Shown: one piece after another, positions 7,294 through 15,682 of the stretch
Layout of the letters: each line of letters begins with the position of its first letter
Numbering within the stretch: position 1 is the stretch's first letter
DNA from: Hwanghaeella sp.
GTDB taxonomy: Bacteria; Pseudomonadota; Alphaproteobacteria; UBA8366; Aestuariispiraceae
Assembly: GCA_028282025.1 (NCBI GenBank)
Contig: JANQIT010000155.1
Span: 1 to 43,838 of the forward strand
Length of the DNA: 43,838 bases
Direction of reading: 5' to 3'
The notes under the pieces: model-generated
What the model was told of the DNA's origin: nothing
Database searches by the model: none
Seen by the model: the letters and a program-made list of their open reading frames with translations, nothing else
Translations under genes and position numbers: made by a program

Positions 7294-10200
7294 ATGAACC
7301 TCGCTGCGATTGCGATCGAAAACCGCGCCGTCACCTACTTCGCCGCCGTCCTGATGGTTATCGGCGGGATCGCCGGTTTCTTTCAACTAGGCCAATTGGA
7401 AGATCCTGAATTCACGATTAAGACGGCGACAATCGTGACGCAATATCCGGGCGCCAGCCCGGAGGAAGTCGAACAGGAAGTCACCGACAGAATCGAACTT
7501 GCCATCCAAGAGATATCCGAAGTCGATTATATCGAGAGCTTTTCCCGAGCCGGTATCTCTGTGGTGAAGGTTCAGATTAAGGCGAGTTACTGGTGGGACC
7601 GTCTGCCCCAAGTCTGGGACAAGCTGCGCCGCAAGATCCGAGACATTGAGACGGAGCTTCCACCCGGGGCCGGTCGCCCTGACATCGGGGACGATTTCGG
7701 CGATGTCTTCGGGTTTCAGCTTGCTGTCACTGGCGACGGTTTCTCGTATTCGGAGTTGGAAGACTACTCCAAGCTTCTCAAAAAAGAGCTCAGCCTTGTA
7801 GAGGGCGTTGCGCGCGTCGATCTCTGGGGTGCCCAAACCAAGGTCGTCTACCTTGATGTTTCCCAAACCCAGTTCAGCCAGCTTGGCCTGACCAGCGAGA
7901 ATGTCCAGGCAACGCTGCTGTTGCAAAATGCCGTCGTTGATGCGGGAAGCGTCAATCTCCCGAACAAGCGGCTGAGGATTGCGCCATCCGGGACTTTTTT
8001 GACACCGGAAGATATCGGCGATCTGACAATCCGGCCTTCTCTGTTGGAGGCCGCCGGGTTGGCAGAAAATGACGAGATTATTCGAATACGGGATATCGGA
8101 ACCGTTCGGGAAGGCTACGCTGAGCCGGCCTTCCAGATCATGCGGTTCAACGGGATTCCGTCGATAGGTCTGTCGATTTCAAATGAGCCCGGCATCAATA
8201 TCGTCGATATGGGAATTGCGGTCGAAAAGAGACTTGAGGAACTGACGGCGACCCTTCCAATCGGTATCGAAGTTCACAAGGTTCATTGGCAATCCGATGT
8301 GGTGAGCGAGGCGGTCGATGGGTTTCTGATCAGTTTTGCGGAAGCCGTCGCAATCGTGCTGGTGGTTCTGACCATCTTTATGGGATTGCGCATCAGTATC
8401 GTCATCGGTTTCGCGCTGATCTTCACGATCTTGGGCAGTTTCGTGTTGATGGCGATCTTTGGAATCGATTTGCAACGAATGTCTCTTGGTGCGCTCATCG
8501 TTGCCTTGGGTATGATGGTCGATAACGCCATCGTTGTCGCCGATGGATATCTAGTACGCATCAAGAAGGGCGTCGACCCCAAGACGGCGGCCATTGAATC
8601 GGCGCGCGGCCCATCATGGCCTTTGCTGGGCGCTACCGTAGTCGCCGTAATGGCTTTCTACCCTATATTCGCTTCGACCGAGGACGTGGGTGAGTATTGC
8701 CGGACCCTATTCACAGTCATCGCAATTTCATTGCTTGTGAGCTGGTTGGTCTCGATGACCATTACGCCCCTGCAGTGCATCGATCTGCTACGAGGTGTAA
8801 AAGGGGACGGCGGCGAAGATCCCTATAATACCAAATTTTATATGTCCTATCGGGCGTTTCTGGGGCGGGCGATTCGTGCGCGCTGGCTGACCGTTGGCGT
8901 CATGGTTGTGTTTCTGGCGGCATCGGTTGTGGGTTTCGGAAATGTAAAACAGCTGTTTTTCCCGGAAAGCTCCATGACCAAGTTCATGATCGATTTCTGG
9001 TTGCCCGAAGGCAGCCGCATCGAAAATGTCGCGAGTGCTTTGAAACAAGCGGAGCAGAAAATCGGGGCAGATGAACGTGTCGACGGGGTCGCCACCTTTG
9101 TTGGCTCGGGGCCGCCGCGTTTTTATCTTCCCGTCGAGCCGGAGTTGCCTTATCCGAGCTATGCTCAACTGGTCGTTAATGTCCACGACTTCCGCGATAT
9201 CGACGACCTTATTTTGGACCTTACGCCCTGGTTCCAAGAGACCTATCCCGATGCGTTACCCGTATTGCGCCGGTTCGGGGTGGGGCCGACAAATACCTGG
9301 AAGCTGGAAATGCGCATCAGCGGCCCTGCCGACGCAGACCCGAATGACTTGCGCAAACTAGCGAAAGAATATCAGTCCGTCATAGATTCGGAGTGGAGAG
9401 CCGCCTATTCCCGAAGTGACTGGCGGCAGCGGGTTCAGAAGCTGGTTCCGATGTACAATCAGGAACGCGCGCGCTGGGCCGACGTGAGCCGCGAAGATCT
9501 GGCGCAAACCACCAAACGTGCATTCGATGGACGGGTGATCGGTTTGTATCGCGAAGGAGACGACCTTACGCCGATCATCCTGCGCCAAATCGAGGAAGAG
9601 CGGCAGAATGTCGAGGCATTGGATGTGCTCCAAATTCAGCCGGCGCTTTCTACGAGTACGGTGCCTTTGGGGCAGGTGGTGGACGGTGTTTCCATCGCCT
9701 GGGAAGATCCGCTGATCTGGCGTCGCGACCGGAGGCGGACCATTACCGTTCAATCGAATCCGATACCCGGCGTCACCGCACCAAGTTTACGCAAGGTTCT
9801 TGTGGAGAAAATCGAAGCGATCCAACTTCCTTCCGGTTACACCATGGAGTGGGGTGGGGACTACGAGTCTTCAAGCGATGCCAATGCGTCCCTAATGCCG
9901 GGTTTGACACCGGCTGTATCGATCATGGCTTTCATTACCGTGATGCTCTTCAATGCATTCAGACCGCCTCTGATCATTCTGTTGACGATCCCCTTTGCGA
10001 TGATCGGTATCACTGTTGGATTGCTTGGATTCGGCGTGCCTTTCGGCTTCATGGCGCTTTTGGGGGCAATGAGCCTCTCCGGCATGATGATCAAGAACGC
10101 AATCGTCTTGCTGGATGAAATCAACGTACAATTGGCGGCGGGATTGTCCCGCTACGAGGCCGTTATGCAGTCCGCGATGTCGCGCCTAAGACCCGTGATG

Positions 10201-10416
10201 ATGGCGACGGCGACGACGGTCCTTGGCGTGCTGCCACTGCTTCAAGATGTATTTTGGGTGGGGCTTGCGGTGACCATCATGGCGGGCCTGACCGTGGGGT
10301 CGTTTCTGACAATGGTCCTGTTGCCTGTGCTCTATGCGATCTTCTTCAAGATCGAACAAGAGGCTGAAGAGATTCCGGCATCTCCGCCCAGTGTGAACTC
10401 CGGCGCGGCCGCATAG
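7294..10416 (+). CDS. RND-family efflux permease
   Basis: 1040 residues, full length for an HAE1/AcrB-like proton-driven pump. It has the N-terminal cytoplasmic start and TM1 (MNLAAIAIENRAVTYF), the first periplasmic loop with YPGASPEEVEQEV, TM2-6 at about 335-500, the second large loop at about 550-860 and TM8-12 at the end. The proton-relay segment of TM4 reads GMMVDNAIVVADG, that is Asp-Asn where many drug pumps have Asp-Asp; this variant is frequent in one branch of the family. Substrate is unknown. It is co-transcribed with the adaptor, and the K+ channel gene follows after 11 bases. Confidence 0.95.
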   Translation: MNLAAIAIENRAVTYFAAVLMVIGGIAGFFQLGQLEDPEFTIKTATIVTQYPGASPEEVEQEVTDRIELAIQEISEVDYIESFSRAGISVVKVQIKASYWWDRLPQVWDKLRRKIRDIETELPPGAGRPDIGDDFGDVFGFQLAVTGDGFSYSELEDYSKLLKKELSLVEGVARVDLWGAQTKVVYLDVSQTQFSQLGLTSENVQATLLLQNAVVDAGSVNLPNKRLRIAPSGTFLTPEDIGDLTIRPSLLEAAGLAENDEIIRIRDIGTVREGYAEPAFQIMRFNGIPSIGLSISNEPGINIVDMGIAVEKRLEELTATLPIGIEVHKVHWQSDVVSEAVDGFLISFAEAVAIVLVVLTIFMGLRISIVIGFALIFTILGSFVLMAIFGIDLQRMSLGALIVALGMMVDNAIVVADGYLVRIKKGVDPKTAAIESARGPSWPLLGATVVAVMAFYPIFASTEDVGEYCRTLFTVIAISLLVSWLVSMTITPLQCIDLLRGVKGDGGEDPYNTKFYMSYRAFLGRAIRARWLTVGVMVVFLAASVVGFGNVKQLFFPESSMTKFMIDFWLPEGSRIENVASALKQAEQKIGADERVDGVATFVGSGPPRFYLPVEPELPYPSYAQLVVNVHDFRDIDDLILDLTPWFQETYPDALPVLRRFGVGPTNTWKLEMRISGPADADPNDLRKLAKEYQSVIDSEWRAAYSRSDWRQRVQKLVPMYNQERARWADVSREDLAQTTKRAFDGRVIGLYREGDDLTPIILRQIEEERQNVEALDVLQIQPALSTSTVPLGQVVDGVSIAWEDPLIWRRDRRRTITVQSNPIPGVTAPSLRKVLVEKIEAIQLPSGYTMEWGGDYESSSDANASLMPGLTPAVSIMAFITVMLFNAFRPPLIILLTIPFAMIGITVGLLGFGVPFGFMALLGAMSLSGMMIKNAIVLLDEINVQLAAGLSRYEAVMQSAMSRLRPVMMATATTVLGVLPLLQDVFWVGLAVTIMAGLTVGSFLTMVLLPVLYAIFFKIEQEAEEIPASPPSVNSGAAA

Positions 10417-10427
10417 GAGACCATTGC

Positions 10428-10862
10428 ATGGCCTGGGTCATCGGTTTGGTCCTGTGTGCGATTACGATTGCAATCCACCACGAATTCATGCGCGTGCTGG
10501 GCAGGGCGATACGGAAAAGCAGAAAGGGCAGCCGATTGGGCCTGGTTGCCGCTGTGATGGTTCTCGTGGTCGCGCATGTCCTTGAGGTGTACTTGTTCGC
10601 CGGTGCGTTCTATCTGGGGGAAAACTGGATTGAAATCGGCTCGTTGCAGGGCGAAGTCAGCGGCGATCTCAATGACTACGCCTATTTCTCGGCCGTCAGC
10701 TATACATCGGTCGGATATGGCGATGTGTTTGCAACCGGTTACCTGAGAATCATCGCCGGATTGGAAGCCTTGATCGGATTGCTGATGATCGCCTGGTCCG
10801 GGGCCTTCACTGTCTATTTCATGCAGCACCATTGGTCTGACGATGTGCTGACGGATGTCTGA
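10428..10862 (+). CDS. Two-helix potassium channel-like protein
   Basis: 144 residues with hydrophobic segments near 1-18, 37-60 and 112-136. Between the last two lies a pore loop with the complete K+ selectivity filter TSVGYGD, preceded by FSAVSY. This is the minimal ion-channel architecture (Ion_trans_2 type). There is no RCK or cyclic-nucleotide domain to sense ligands. The start follows GGAGACC, 11 bases after the RND pump stop, so the two are almost certainly translated from one mRNA. Pairing a K+ channel with an RND pump and a Na+ symporter suggests compensation of charge or ion flux, but this is inference. Confidence 0.88.
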   Translation: MAWVIGLVLCAITIAIHHEFMRVLGRAIRKSRKGSRLGLVAAVMVLVVAHVLEVYLFAGAFYLGENWIEIGSLQGEVSGDLNDYAYFSAVSYTSVGYGDVFATGYLRIIAGLEALIGLLMIAWSGAFTVYFMQHHWSDDVLTDV

Positions 10863-10885
10863 GTTTTGAAGTTGGATTCGGTCGG

Positions 10886-12097
10886 ATGGAATTTCATATT
10901 GCTGGATTGAATATTATCGTTGTGGCGGTTGCCGTCTGGTTTGTCGGCACTTTCGTAAACAAGAAGATCTCTTTCCTGGAGCGTTACAACATCCCAGTGG
11001 CGGTCACGGGGGGATTGATATGCTCCACCTTGGTCATGGGGCTGTTCTATGGGGCGGATATCTCCGTCACATTTGACACGCGTTTGCGCGACTTGCTGCT
11101 TCTGACGTTCTTTTCGACAATCGGCCTTTCCGCGAAACTGAGTTTACTTCGGGAGGGCGGCAAGACGCTTGCCGTGTTGCTTGTCGCGACCAGCGTCCTG
11201 CTCATTCTACAAGACGGAACGGGAGTATTACTTGCCTATGCGCTCGGCACTCACCCAGGTTACGGCCTGTTCGCCGGCAGTATCTCACTTGCGGGTGGGC
11301 ACGGCACAGCCATCGCCTGGGGGACAGTTGCAGAACAGGCCGGATTGGCCTCCGCAAAGGAAATTGGAATCGCGTTCGCGACATTCGGGTTGATCGCCGG
11401 GGGCCTTATAGGCGGCCCGATTGCGGAATATCTGATCAAGAAGCATAAGCTGGTTTCGGACGAAGCGAACGGTCAGGCTCCCTCAATCGAAACCGATGAC
11501 GGGGCATTGTCCCCAAGCATGCCGACGGTTTCCGCTCAATTGACCACGTTGGTAATGCTAGCTGTCTGTATCCAGGCCGGGGACCTGGTGAACCAGTTTC
11601 TGTTTTCAAACGGCGTTACAATCCCCGGATTCTTGACCGCGATGATGGTTGGTATCCTGATTGCGAACACATCGGGTTTTTTGAACCTGAGTATCGATCC
11701 GGTTAGCCGCGAACGGGCTGGTGAAATCAGCCTGCAACTGTTTCTGGCCATCAGTTTGATGAGTATGCAGCTTTGGGTCCTCGCGGACGCTATCGCCATC
11801 ATTCTTCTCGTTCTTTTTGTTCAGATGACAATCATTACACTATTCGCCGTATGGTTCGTTTTTCGCGTCATGGGCCGGAGCTATGATGCGTGTGTCATTG
11901 CTGCGGGATTTACCGGCCTCGGCATGGGGGCTACGCCGGTCGGTATCGCGAATATGAATGCGGTTACGGCAAAATACGGCCCATCGCCCAAGGCTTTTCT
12001 TGTCGTACCTCTTGTCGGCGCCTTTTTTCTGGACATCGTAAACGCGTTTGTCATCAAGACATTTCTGGCGCTGCCGATAATGTCCTCCGGGGGATGA
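10886..12097 (+). CDS. gltS: Sodium/glutamate symporter
   Basis: 403 residues, the normal length for GltS, an inner-membrane Na+-coupled glutamate carrier with two inverted halves of about five helices each. Recognisable segments are the first-half loop SLAGGHGTAIAWG and its second-half counterpart GFTGLGMGATPVGIANMNAV, both forming the re-entrant substrate region, and the C-terminal DIVNAFVI. It starts 23 bases after the channel gene and ends the TetR-controlled run. No glutamate metabolism gene is adjacent, so here it may serve osmotic or ion balance together with the K+ channel. Confidence 0.93.
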   Translation: MEFHIAGLNIIVVAVAVWFVGTFVNKKISFLERYNIPVAVTGGLICSTLVMGLFYGADISVTFDTRLRDLLLLTFFSTIGLSAKLSLLREGGKTLAVLLVATSVLLILQDGTGVLLAYALGTHPGYGLFAGSISLAGGHGTAIAWGTVAEQAGLASAKEIGIAFATFGLIAGGLIGGPIAEYLIKKHKLVSDEANGQAPSIETDDGALSPSMPTVSAQLTTLVMLAVCIQAGDLVNQFLFSNGVTIPGFLTAMMVGILIANTSGFLNLSIDPVSRERAGEISLQLFLAISLMSMQLWVLADAIAIILLVLFVQMTIITLFAVWFVFRVMGRSYDACVIAAGFTGLGMGATPVGIANMNAVTAKYGPSPKAFLVVPLVGAFFLDIVNAFVIKTFLALPIMSSGG

Positions 12098-12127
12098 CCA
12101 AGTGTGGAGGTAGCGCGGCTGGCCGTA

Positions 12128-12151
12128 AGCGATGGACCCAAAGCCATCGCT
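12128..12151 (+). terminator. Hairpin after gltS, possible terminator
   Basis: AGCGATGG (12128-12135) and CCATCGCT (12144-12151) form a perfect 8-bp stem with an 8-base loop, 30 bases after the gltS stop. No T-run follows, so it is not a textbook intrinsic terminator; it may protect the transcript end or work with Rho. Confidence 0.4.
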
Positions 12152-12327
12152 GCCGCCGGCGGGGTGTAAGCGCAATTTCTGCGAACGCGGGCGTGCATAT
12201 GGCGCGACTGAGTGCGTGAATTAGTATTTCCTTAGTTATTTTAGGGTACATCTTGTCAAGTTCGAGCGGCTAGCGCGATGTATTGCATTTGCCGTACGCC
12301 CATAAACTTCTATCCCCCTCAGTTCAT

Positions 12328-12771
12328 ATGAAGATTGGGAAGCCAATGGCCCCGGCTGCGTCCAACCCAGTTGTCTATAATGCAGATGCGCGCGCTGTCT
12401 ATGCCACGCTTTCCGGTGCGGTGGACGTTGGTGAAGTAAAACGCATTCTGGAGAAAATTACCGAGCAACCTGGTATTCCCGACAACGCGAACGCCATCTG
12501 GGATCTTCGCGCGATGCAAATCTGGACGGTTGATTTGGATATTGTCCGCGAGCTTTCCGATTTTAGAAATGCACTCTCCGACAAACGTCAAGATGCGAAG
12601 GTAGCGATGGTTGTGTCAAAAAGGCATGAGACGGTGATCGTAGATATGATGCGTGCGCATTGTAGGAATGGCGAAAAACTCTTCAGAGCTTTTACTTCCT
12701 ATGAGAAGGCGGAGCTTTGGGTGAGGGACGGGCACGTTCAGCGGCAGAAGGCGCATCCTTCTATGCACTGA
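12328..12771 (+). CDS. Small SpoIIAA/STAS-like hypothetical protein
   Basis: 147 residues, soluble. After a short lead (ASNPVVYNADARAVYATLSG) it alternates strand and helix segments: IWDLRAMQIWTVDLDIVREL, AKVAMVVSKRHETVIVDMM, then LFRAFTSYEKAELWV at the end. The terminal F-x-S/T-xx-A-xx-W pattern and size resemble proteobacterial SpoIIAA-like/STAS proteins of unknown role. The start is uncertain: ATG 12328 is taken, though ATG 12346 has a better purine stretch (GGGAAG). It stands alone after the gltS operon. Confidence 0.65.
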   Translation: MKIGKPMAPAASNPVVYNADARAVYATLSGAVDVGEVKRILEKITEQPGIPDNANAIWDLRAMQIWTVDLDIVRELSDFRNALSDKRQDAKVAMVVSKRHETVIVDMMRAHCRNGEKLFRAFTSYEKAELWVRDGHVQRQKAHPSMH

Positions 12772-13123
12772 ACCCTTTCGACGTATGTTCCCAAATATGC
12801 GAAATGCGAGCAGCGAGAAATCCATATCCTTGTGGGTTCCCGTCCTCTGCTTTCTCCGGGGCAAGTGCATAGAAGCACTCTGACTCGTATGTGACGCGGG
12901 TTATTTTTTCCGCTCCTTCCACACCAACCAATCACTCTTTGGAAGCCAAGCGTTTCTGTTGCGCCGGTTCCCTTTGTGCCTCATCAGCAGCAGAAATCAA
13001 AAGACAGGCATATCACCTTTACTTGGAACCACTGAGACGGTCATTGCAGCTTTTCGGTTAGGAAGGCGTTGCGCGGCGGCACACGATAAACACGCCTTTC
13101 CAAGTGTCTGGCCGCTCTTGTGG
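12772..13123. other. Intergenic, no gene seen
   Basis: About 350 bases between two convergent transcription units, of lower GC than the flanking operon. Short open frames here lack ribosome sites and recognisable protein features. No tRNA, terminator with T-run or repeat was found. It could be the degraded right edge of the tRNA-Pro island, but no attachment repeat was visible. Confidence 0.4.
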
Positions 13124-13876
13124 CTATTTTGACAAGACCCTTTGCCGATACGCCGCGATCTTTTCCTTCAAGCCGGGATGCCCCGCGGTTCTGACAATTG
13201 CCGCCAGATCCGCGTCCCGGGTATCGCGAACGGTGATTGTGAACATGTCGTTCAAGGCGCGGTGCGGAAGCGCTTTGGATCGCTGGTGCAGGGTGTCGAT
13301 CCAGTCCGGCCATTCGGGTTGTTCTGCAACCGTTGTGGCCAGTCCGGCGTCCGCCGCTTCCGGCGCGGTCAGCACCCTGGTGTCGACAAGCATATTCCGC
13401 GCGGCGTCCGGGCCGATCAGGTTCATCAGGCGGCGCGTGCCAAGCGCCAGCTCAAAATTCCAGCCCGGCATGCGGAATTTGGCGTCAGGAGAGGCTATGC
13501 GTCGCCAACAGGCGGCGAACAGGTCTGCGCCGGCGCCGACGACCTGACCTTGCGCCAGGGCCAGAACAGGAAAGGGGGCGTGATGAACCGCTTGCAGCAT
13601 CGTTTCGACCCGCAGGAAGCGCCACAGCAGGTCGCCATCGCTTAACGCATCCAGTTCCGACAGGTCGAACCCCGCGCAAAAGTGCCGGCCTTCGCCGCGA
13701 ATGACGCAGAGCCTGACGCCGTCGCAATCCTCAATCGCGGCGGTCAAGGCATCGACCAGGGGCGGGCTCAGTGCGTTCGCCGCATCGGGCCGGTTCAGCG
13801 TCAAAGTCATAAGATCGCCTTTGCGATCTACGATCAGTGGGGAAGGGCTATCCTCTGCCATAGGTTCAGCGTTCAT
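13124..13876 (-). CDS. Enoyl-CoA hydratase/isomerase (crotonase) superfamily protein
   Basis: 250 residues, last gene of the minus-strand catabolic operon. The crotonase fold is clear: VRGEGRHFCAGFDL-type first oxyanion segment (seen as HFCAGFDLSEL) and GQVVGAGADLFAAC for the second. Compared with enoyl-CoA hydratase, the first catalytic glutamate (GGCEL) is aspartate (GAGADL) and the second (QPE) is glycine (RMPGW). It is therefore probably not a simple hydratase; other crotonase chemistries such as thioester hydrolysis or C-C/C-S cleavage are open. Its ATG overlaps the CoA-transferase stop by 4 bases, so it should act on that enzyme's CoA thioester. Confidence 0.88.
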   Translation of the reverse strand: MNAEPMAEDSPSPLIVDRKGDLMTLTLNRPDAANALSPPLVDALTAAIEDCDGVRLCVIRGEGRHFCAGFDLSELDALSDGDLLWRFLRVETMLQAVHHAPFPVLALAQGQVVGAGADLFAACWRRIASPDAKFRMPGWNFELALGTRRLMNLIGPDAARNMLVDTRVLTAPEAADAGLATTVAEQPEWPDWIDTLHQRSKALPHRALNDMFTITVRDTRDADLAAIVRTAGHPGLKEKIAAYRQRVLSK

Positions 13877-15039
13877 TCCGTCACGACCGGGGGTTTCACA
13901 TATTCCGCACCAAGGGCGCTCAACACTTCTTCGGTATGTTCGCCGAGTCCCGGCGGCCGGCGCTGGATATGCGCCGTCTGCCCGTTAATGCGAAGCGGGG
14001 ATGCGAAAGTCCTGGTCGCCTTGCCGTTCGCCAGCACAAGATCCTGAACCCAGCCCATATGCACAACCTGCGGATCCGACAGGGCTTCCGAATAGGTGTT
14101 GATCGGGCTGCAGGGCACGCCCGCCCGGGCGAATTGGTCCAGCCAGTGCGCGACGGGCTGCGTGTCGAAGACGGCTTCCAGGGTATCCTTGAGAGTGGTT
14201 TGATTCTGCGCCCGCAATGTCGGCGTCAGATAGCGTTCATCCTCCTTGAGGTCCGGCAAACCGACCACGTCGCAGACGGCGCGCCACAAGCTGTTGTTCC
14301 CAGCCGCCATGCCGAAGTAACCGTCGGCGGCCTTGAACGCCTGATAGGGGGCGTTTCGCGGGTGCGCCGACCCAAGCTTCTTTGGGTCCCGGCCCGTACC
14401 GAAATACTCGCTTGTCTGGAGCGCCGCCACGCCGAGGGCGGTTCCCAACATCGAGACATCGATGTTCTGCCCTTCTCCGGTCCGGGTCCGTTCGTTGAGG
14501 GCCGCGGTAACGGCGAATGCGCCATAGAGCGCCGCGACAAAGTCGCACAAGGGAACGCCGCATTTCATCGGCGCCGTTCCGGGCTCACCCGTCACGCTCA
14601 TCACCCCGCTCATGGCCTGCATGGTCAGGTCGAAACCGCCTTGCGTGCTGCGGGGGCCTTCCTGACCGAATGCGGAGATGGAGCAGTAAATCAGGGACGG
14701 CTTTTCGGCCGACATGCTCTTGTAGTCGATCCCCATGCGTCCGAGTACGCCGGGCCTGAAGTTCTCGACCACCACGTCGCTGTCCAGGATGATCGCGCGG
14801 GCCGCCGCCAGACCTTCCTCGCTTTTCAGGTCCAGGACTACGGACCGTTTGTTCCGGTTGATGGACGCAAAATTCTCGCTGTAACCGTCGTTGACGGGCG
14901 GCCACATCCGCATGGCGTCGCCGGCGGGGCGTTCCACCTTGATGACATCCGCCCCCATATCGGCCAGCAGCATGGCGCAAAACGGGCCCGCCGCAATTTC
15001 ACAAAACTCAACAACCTTGATGCCTGACAATGCGGACAT
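13873..15039 (-). CDS. Class III CoA-transferase (CaiB/BaiF/formyl-CoA-transferase family)
   Basis: 388 residues. Family hallmarks are GIKVVEFCEIAAGPFCAM at the start, ADMGADVIKVERP, NRNKRSVVLDLK, ENFRPGVLGRMG and FDLTMQAMSGVMSVTG, which carries the catalytic aspartate that forms the glutamyl/aspartyl-CoA intermediate. GGAGAAG seven bases before ATG at 15039 fixes the start; an in-frame TTG at 15045 is less likely. The reaction moves CoA from a donor such as succinyl-CoA to the pathway acid. It lies 63 bases after the cupin dioxygenase and overlaps the crotonase. A family III enzyme next to a thiol dioxygenase recalls 3-sulfinopropionate activation in 3-mercaptopropionate breakdown. Confidence 0.92.
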   Translation of the reverse strand: MSALSGIKVVEFCEIAAGPFCAMLLADMGADVIKVERPAGDAMRMWPPVNDGYSENFASINRNKRSVVLDLKSEEGLAAARAIILDSDVVVENFRPGVLGRMGIDYKSMSAEKPSLIYCSISAFGQEGPRSTQGGFDLTMQAMSGVMSVTGEPGTAPMKCGVPLCDFVAALYGAFAVTAALNERTRTGEGQNIDVSMLGTALGVAALQTSEYFGTGRDPKKLGSAHPRNAPYQAFKAADGYFGMAAGNNSLWRAVCDVVGLPDLKEDERYLTPTLRAQNQTTLKDTLEAVFDTQPVAHWLDQFARAGVPCSPINTYSEALSDPQVVHMGWVQDLVLANGKATRTFASPLRINGQTAHIQRRPPGLGEHTEEVLSALGAEYVKPPVVTE

Positions 15040-15102
15040 GACCAAACTTCTCCATCCTGGGCGCGGGGACCGTACGATCTATGCAGAATTCAAGTTGCGG
15101 GG

Positions 15103-15648
15103 CTAGGCGCTGCTGAACCGCGCATTGGCTTCTCGAAAGATCCGGCGGCTCTTGTCGAAATCGAACGGCGCTTCCTCAAGCGTCTCCGGGTCCCACTCGC
15201 TACGGCCGTCGGCGAAGAAGTCGCCGCCATAGACATGGATGGCCGACGTTAGCTTCTCAATGGGGTTGGTCACCGAATGGACGATGTCCTTGCCCAGGGC
15301 GACTGCTTTTCCCGGCATCAGGGAATCCGCGCCGGCGGCCTCTATCCTGTTGCCGTTCTTGCGCCAAAAAATGTTGTCCTCCCGCCCGGAATAAAGGCCG
15401 ATCACCGCCCAGGCATTGTGATTGTGCGGCATCAAGGTCATCAACGGCGCCCATGTGAAGTTCAGGATCGTCAAGCTGTCGCTTCGATAGAGTTCCTTGA
15501 ACCCGGCTTCCCGGGGCTCCCCAAGCGCAGCGAATACAGCGCCCGGATCCGTTATCGCTTCGTTGACCACCTCCCGCACGGCCTTGTGGCTTTCGTCTTC
15601 CGCCCGCGCATGCCGGCAGTCCTCTATGAACCTCTCCAGATCGAACAT
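15103..15648 (-). CDS. Cupin thiol-dioxygenase-like protein (cysteine dioxygenase superfamily)
   Basis: 181 residues of double-stranded beta-helix type. The metal-site segment reads TLMPHNHNAWAVIGLYSGRE, with the two histidines of the cupin motif; a further histidine lies in GKDIVHSVTNP, and HVYGGDFF near the end is typical. The pattern matches the COG5553 branch of the cysteine dioxygenase superfamily, mostly uncharacterised, rather than classical cysteine dioxygenase. The family uses Fe(II) and O2 to turn thiols into sulfinates; applying that here is inference. GGAAAGGAACGCAAGG precedes the ATG. It lies 34 bases after the SDR in the same operon. Confidence 0.82.
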   Translation of the reverse strand: MFDLERFIEDCRHARAEDESHKAVREVVNEAITDPGAVFAALGEPREAGFKELYRSDSLTILNFTWAPLMTLMPHNHNAWAVIGLYSGREDNIFWRKNGNRIEAAGADSLMPGKAVALGKDIVHSVTNPIEKLTSAIHVYGGDFFADGRSEWDPETLEEAPFDFDKSRRIFREANARFSSA

Positions 15649-15682
15649 CCTTGCGTTCCTTTCCGAAAAACCGAACCTGCGT

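Noticed and set aside
12772-13123. Right attachment site of the tRNA-Pro island
   Set aside because: No copy of the tRNA 3' end could be found by eye; a computed search is needed.
13936-15027. Long plus-strand frames opposite the CoA-transferase, hyuB, hyuA and bisC-like genes
   Set aside because: Each is the antisense of a well-conserved gene, lacks a ribosome site and shows no family motif.
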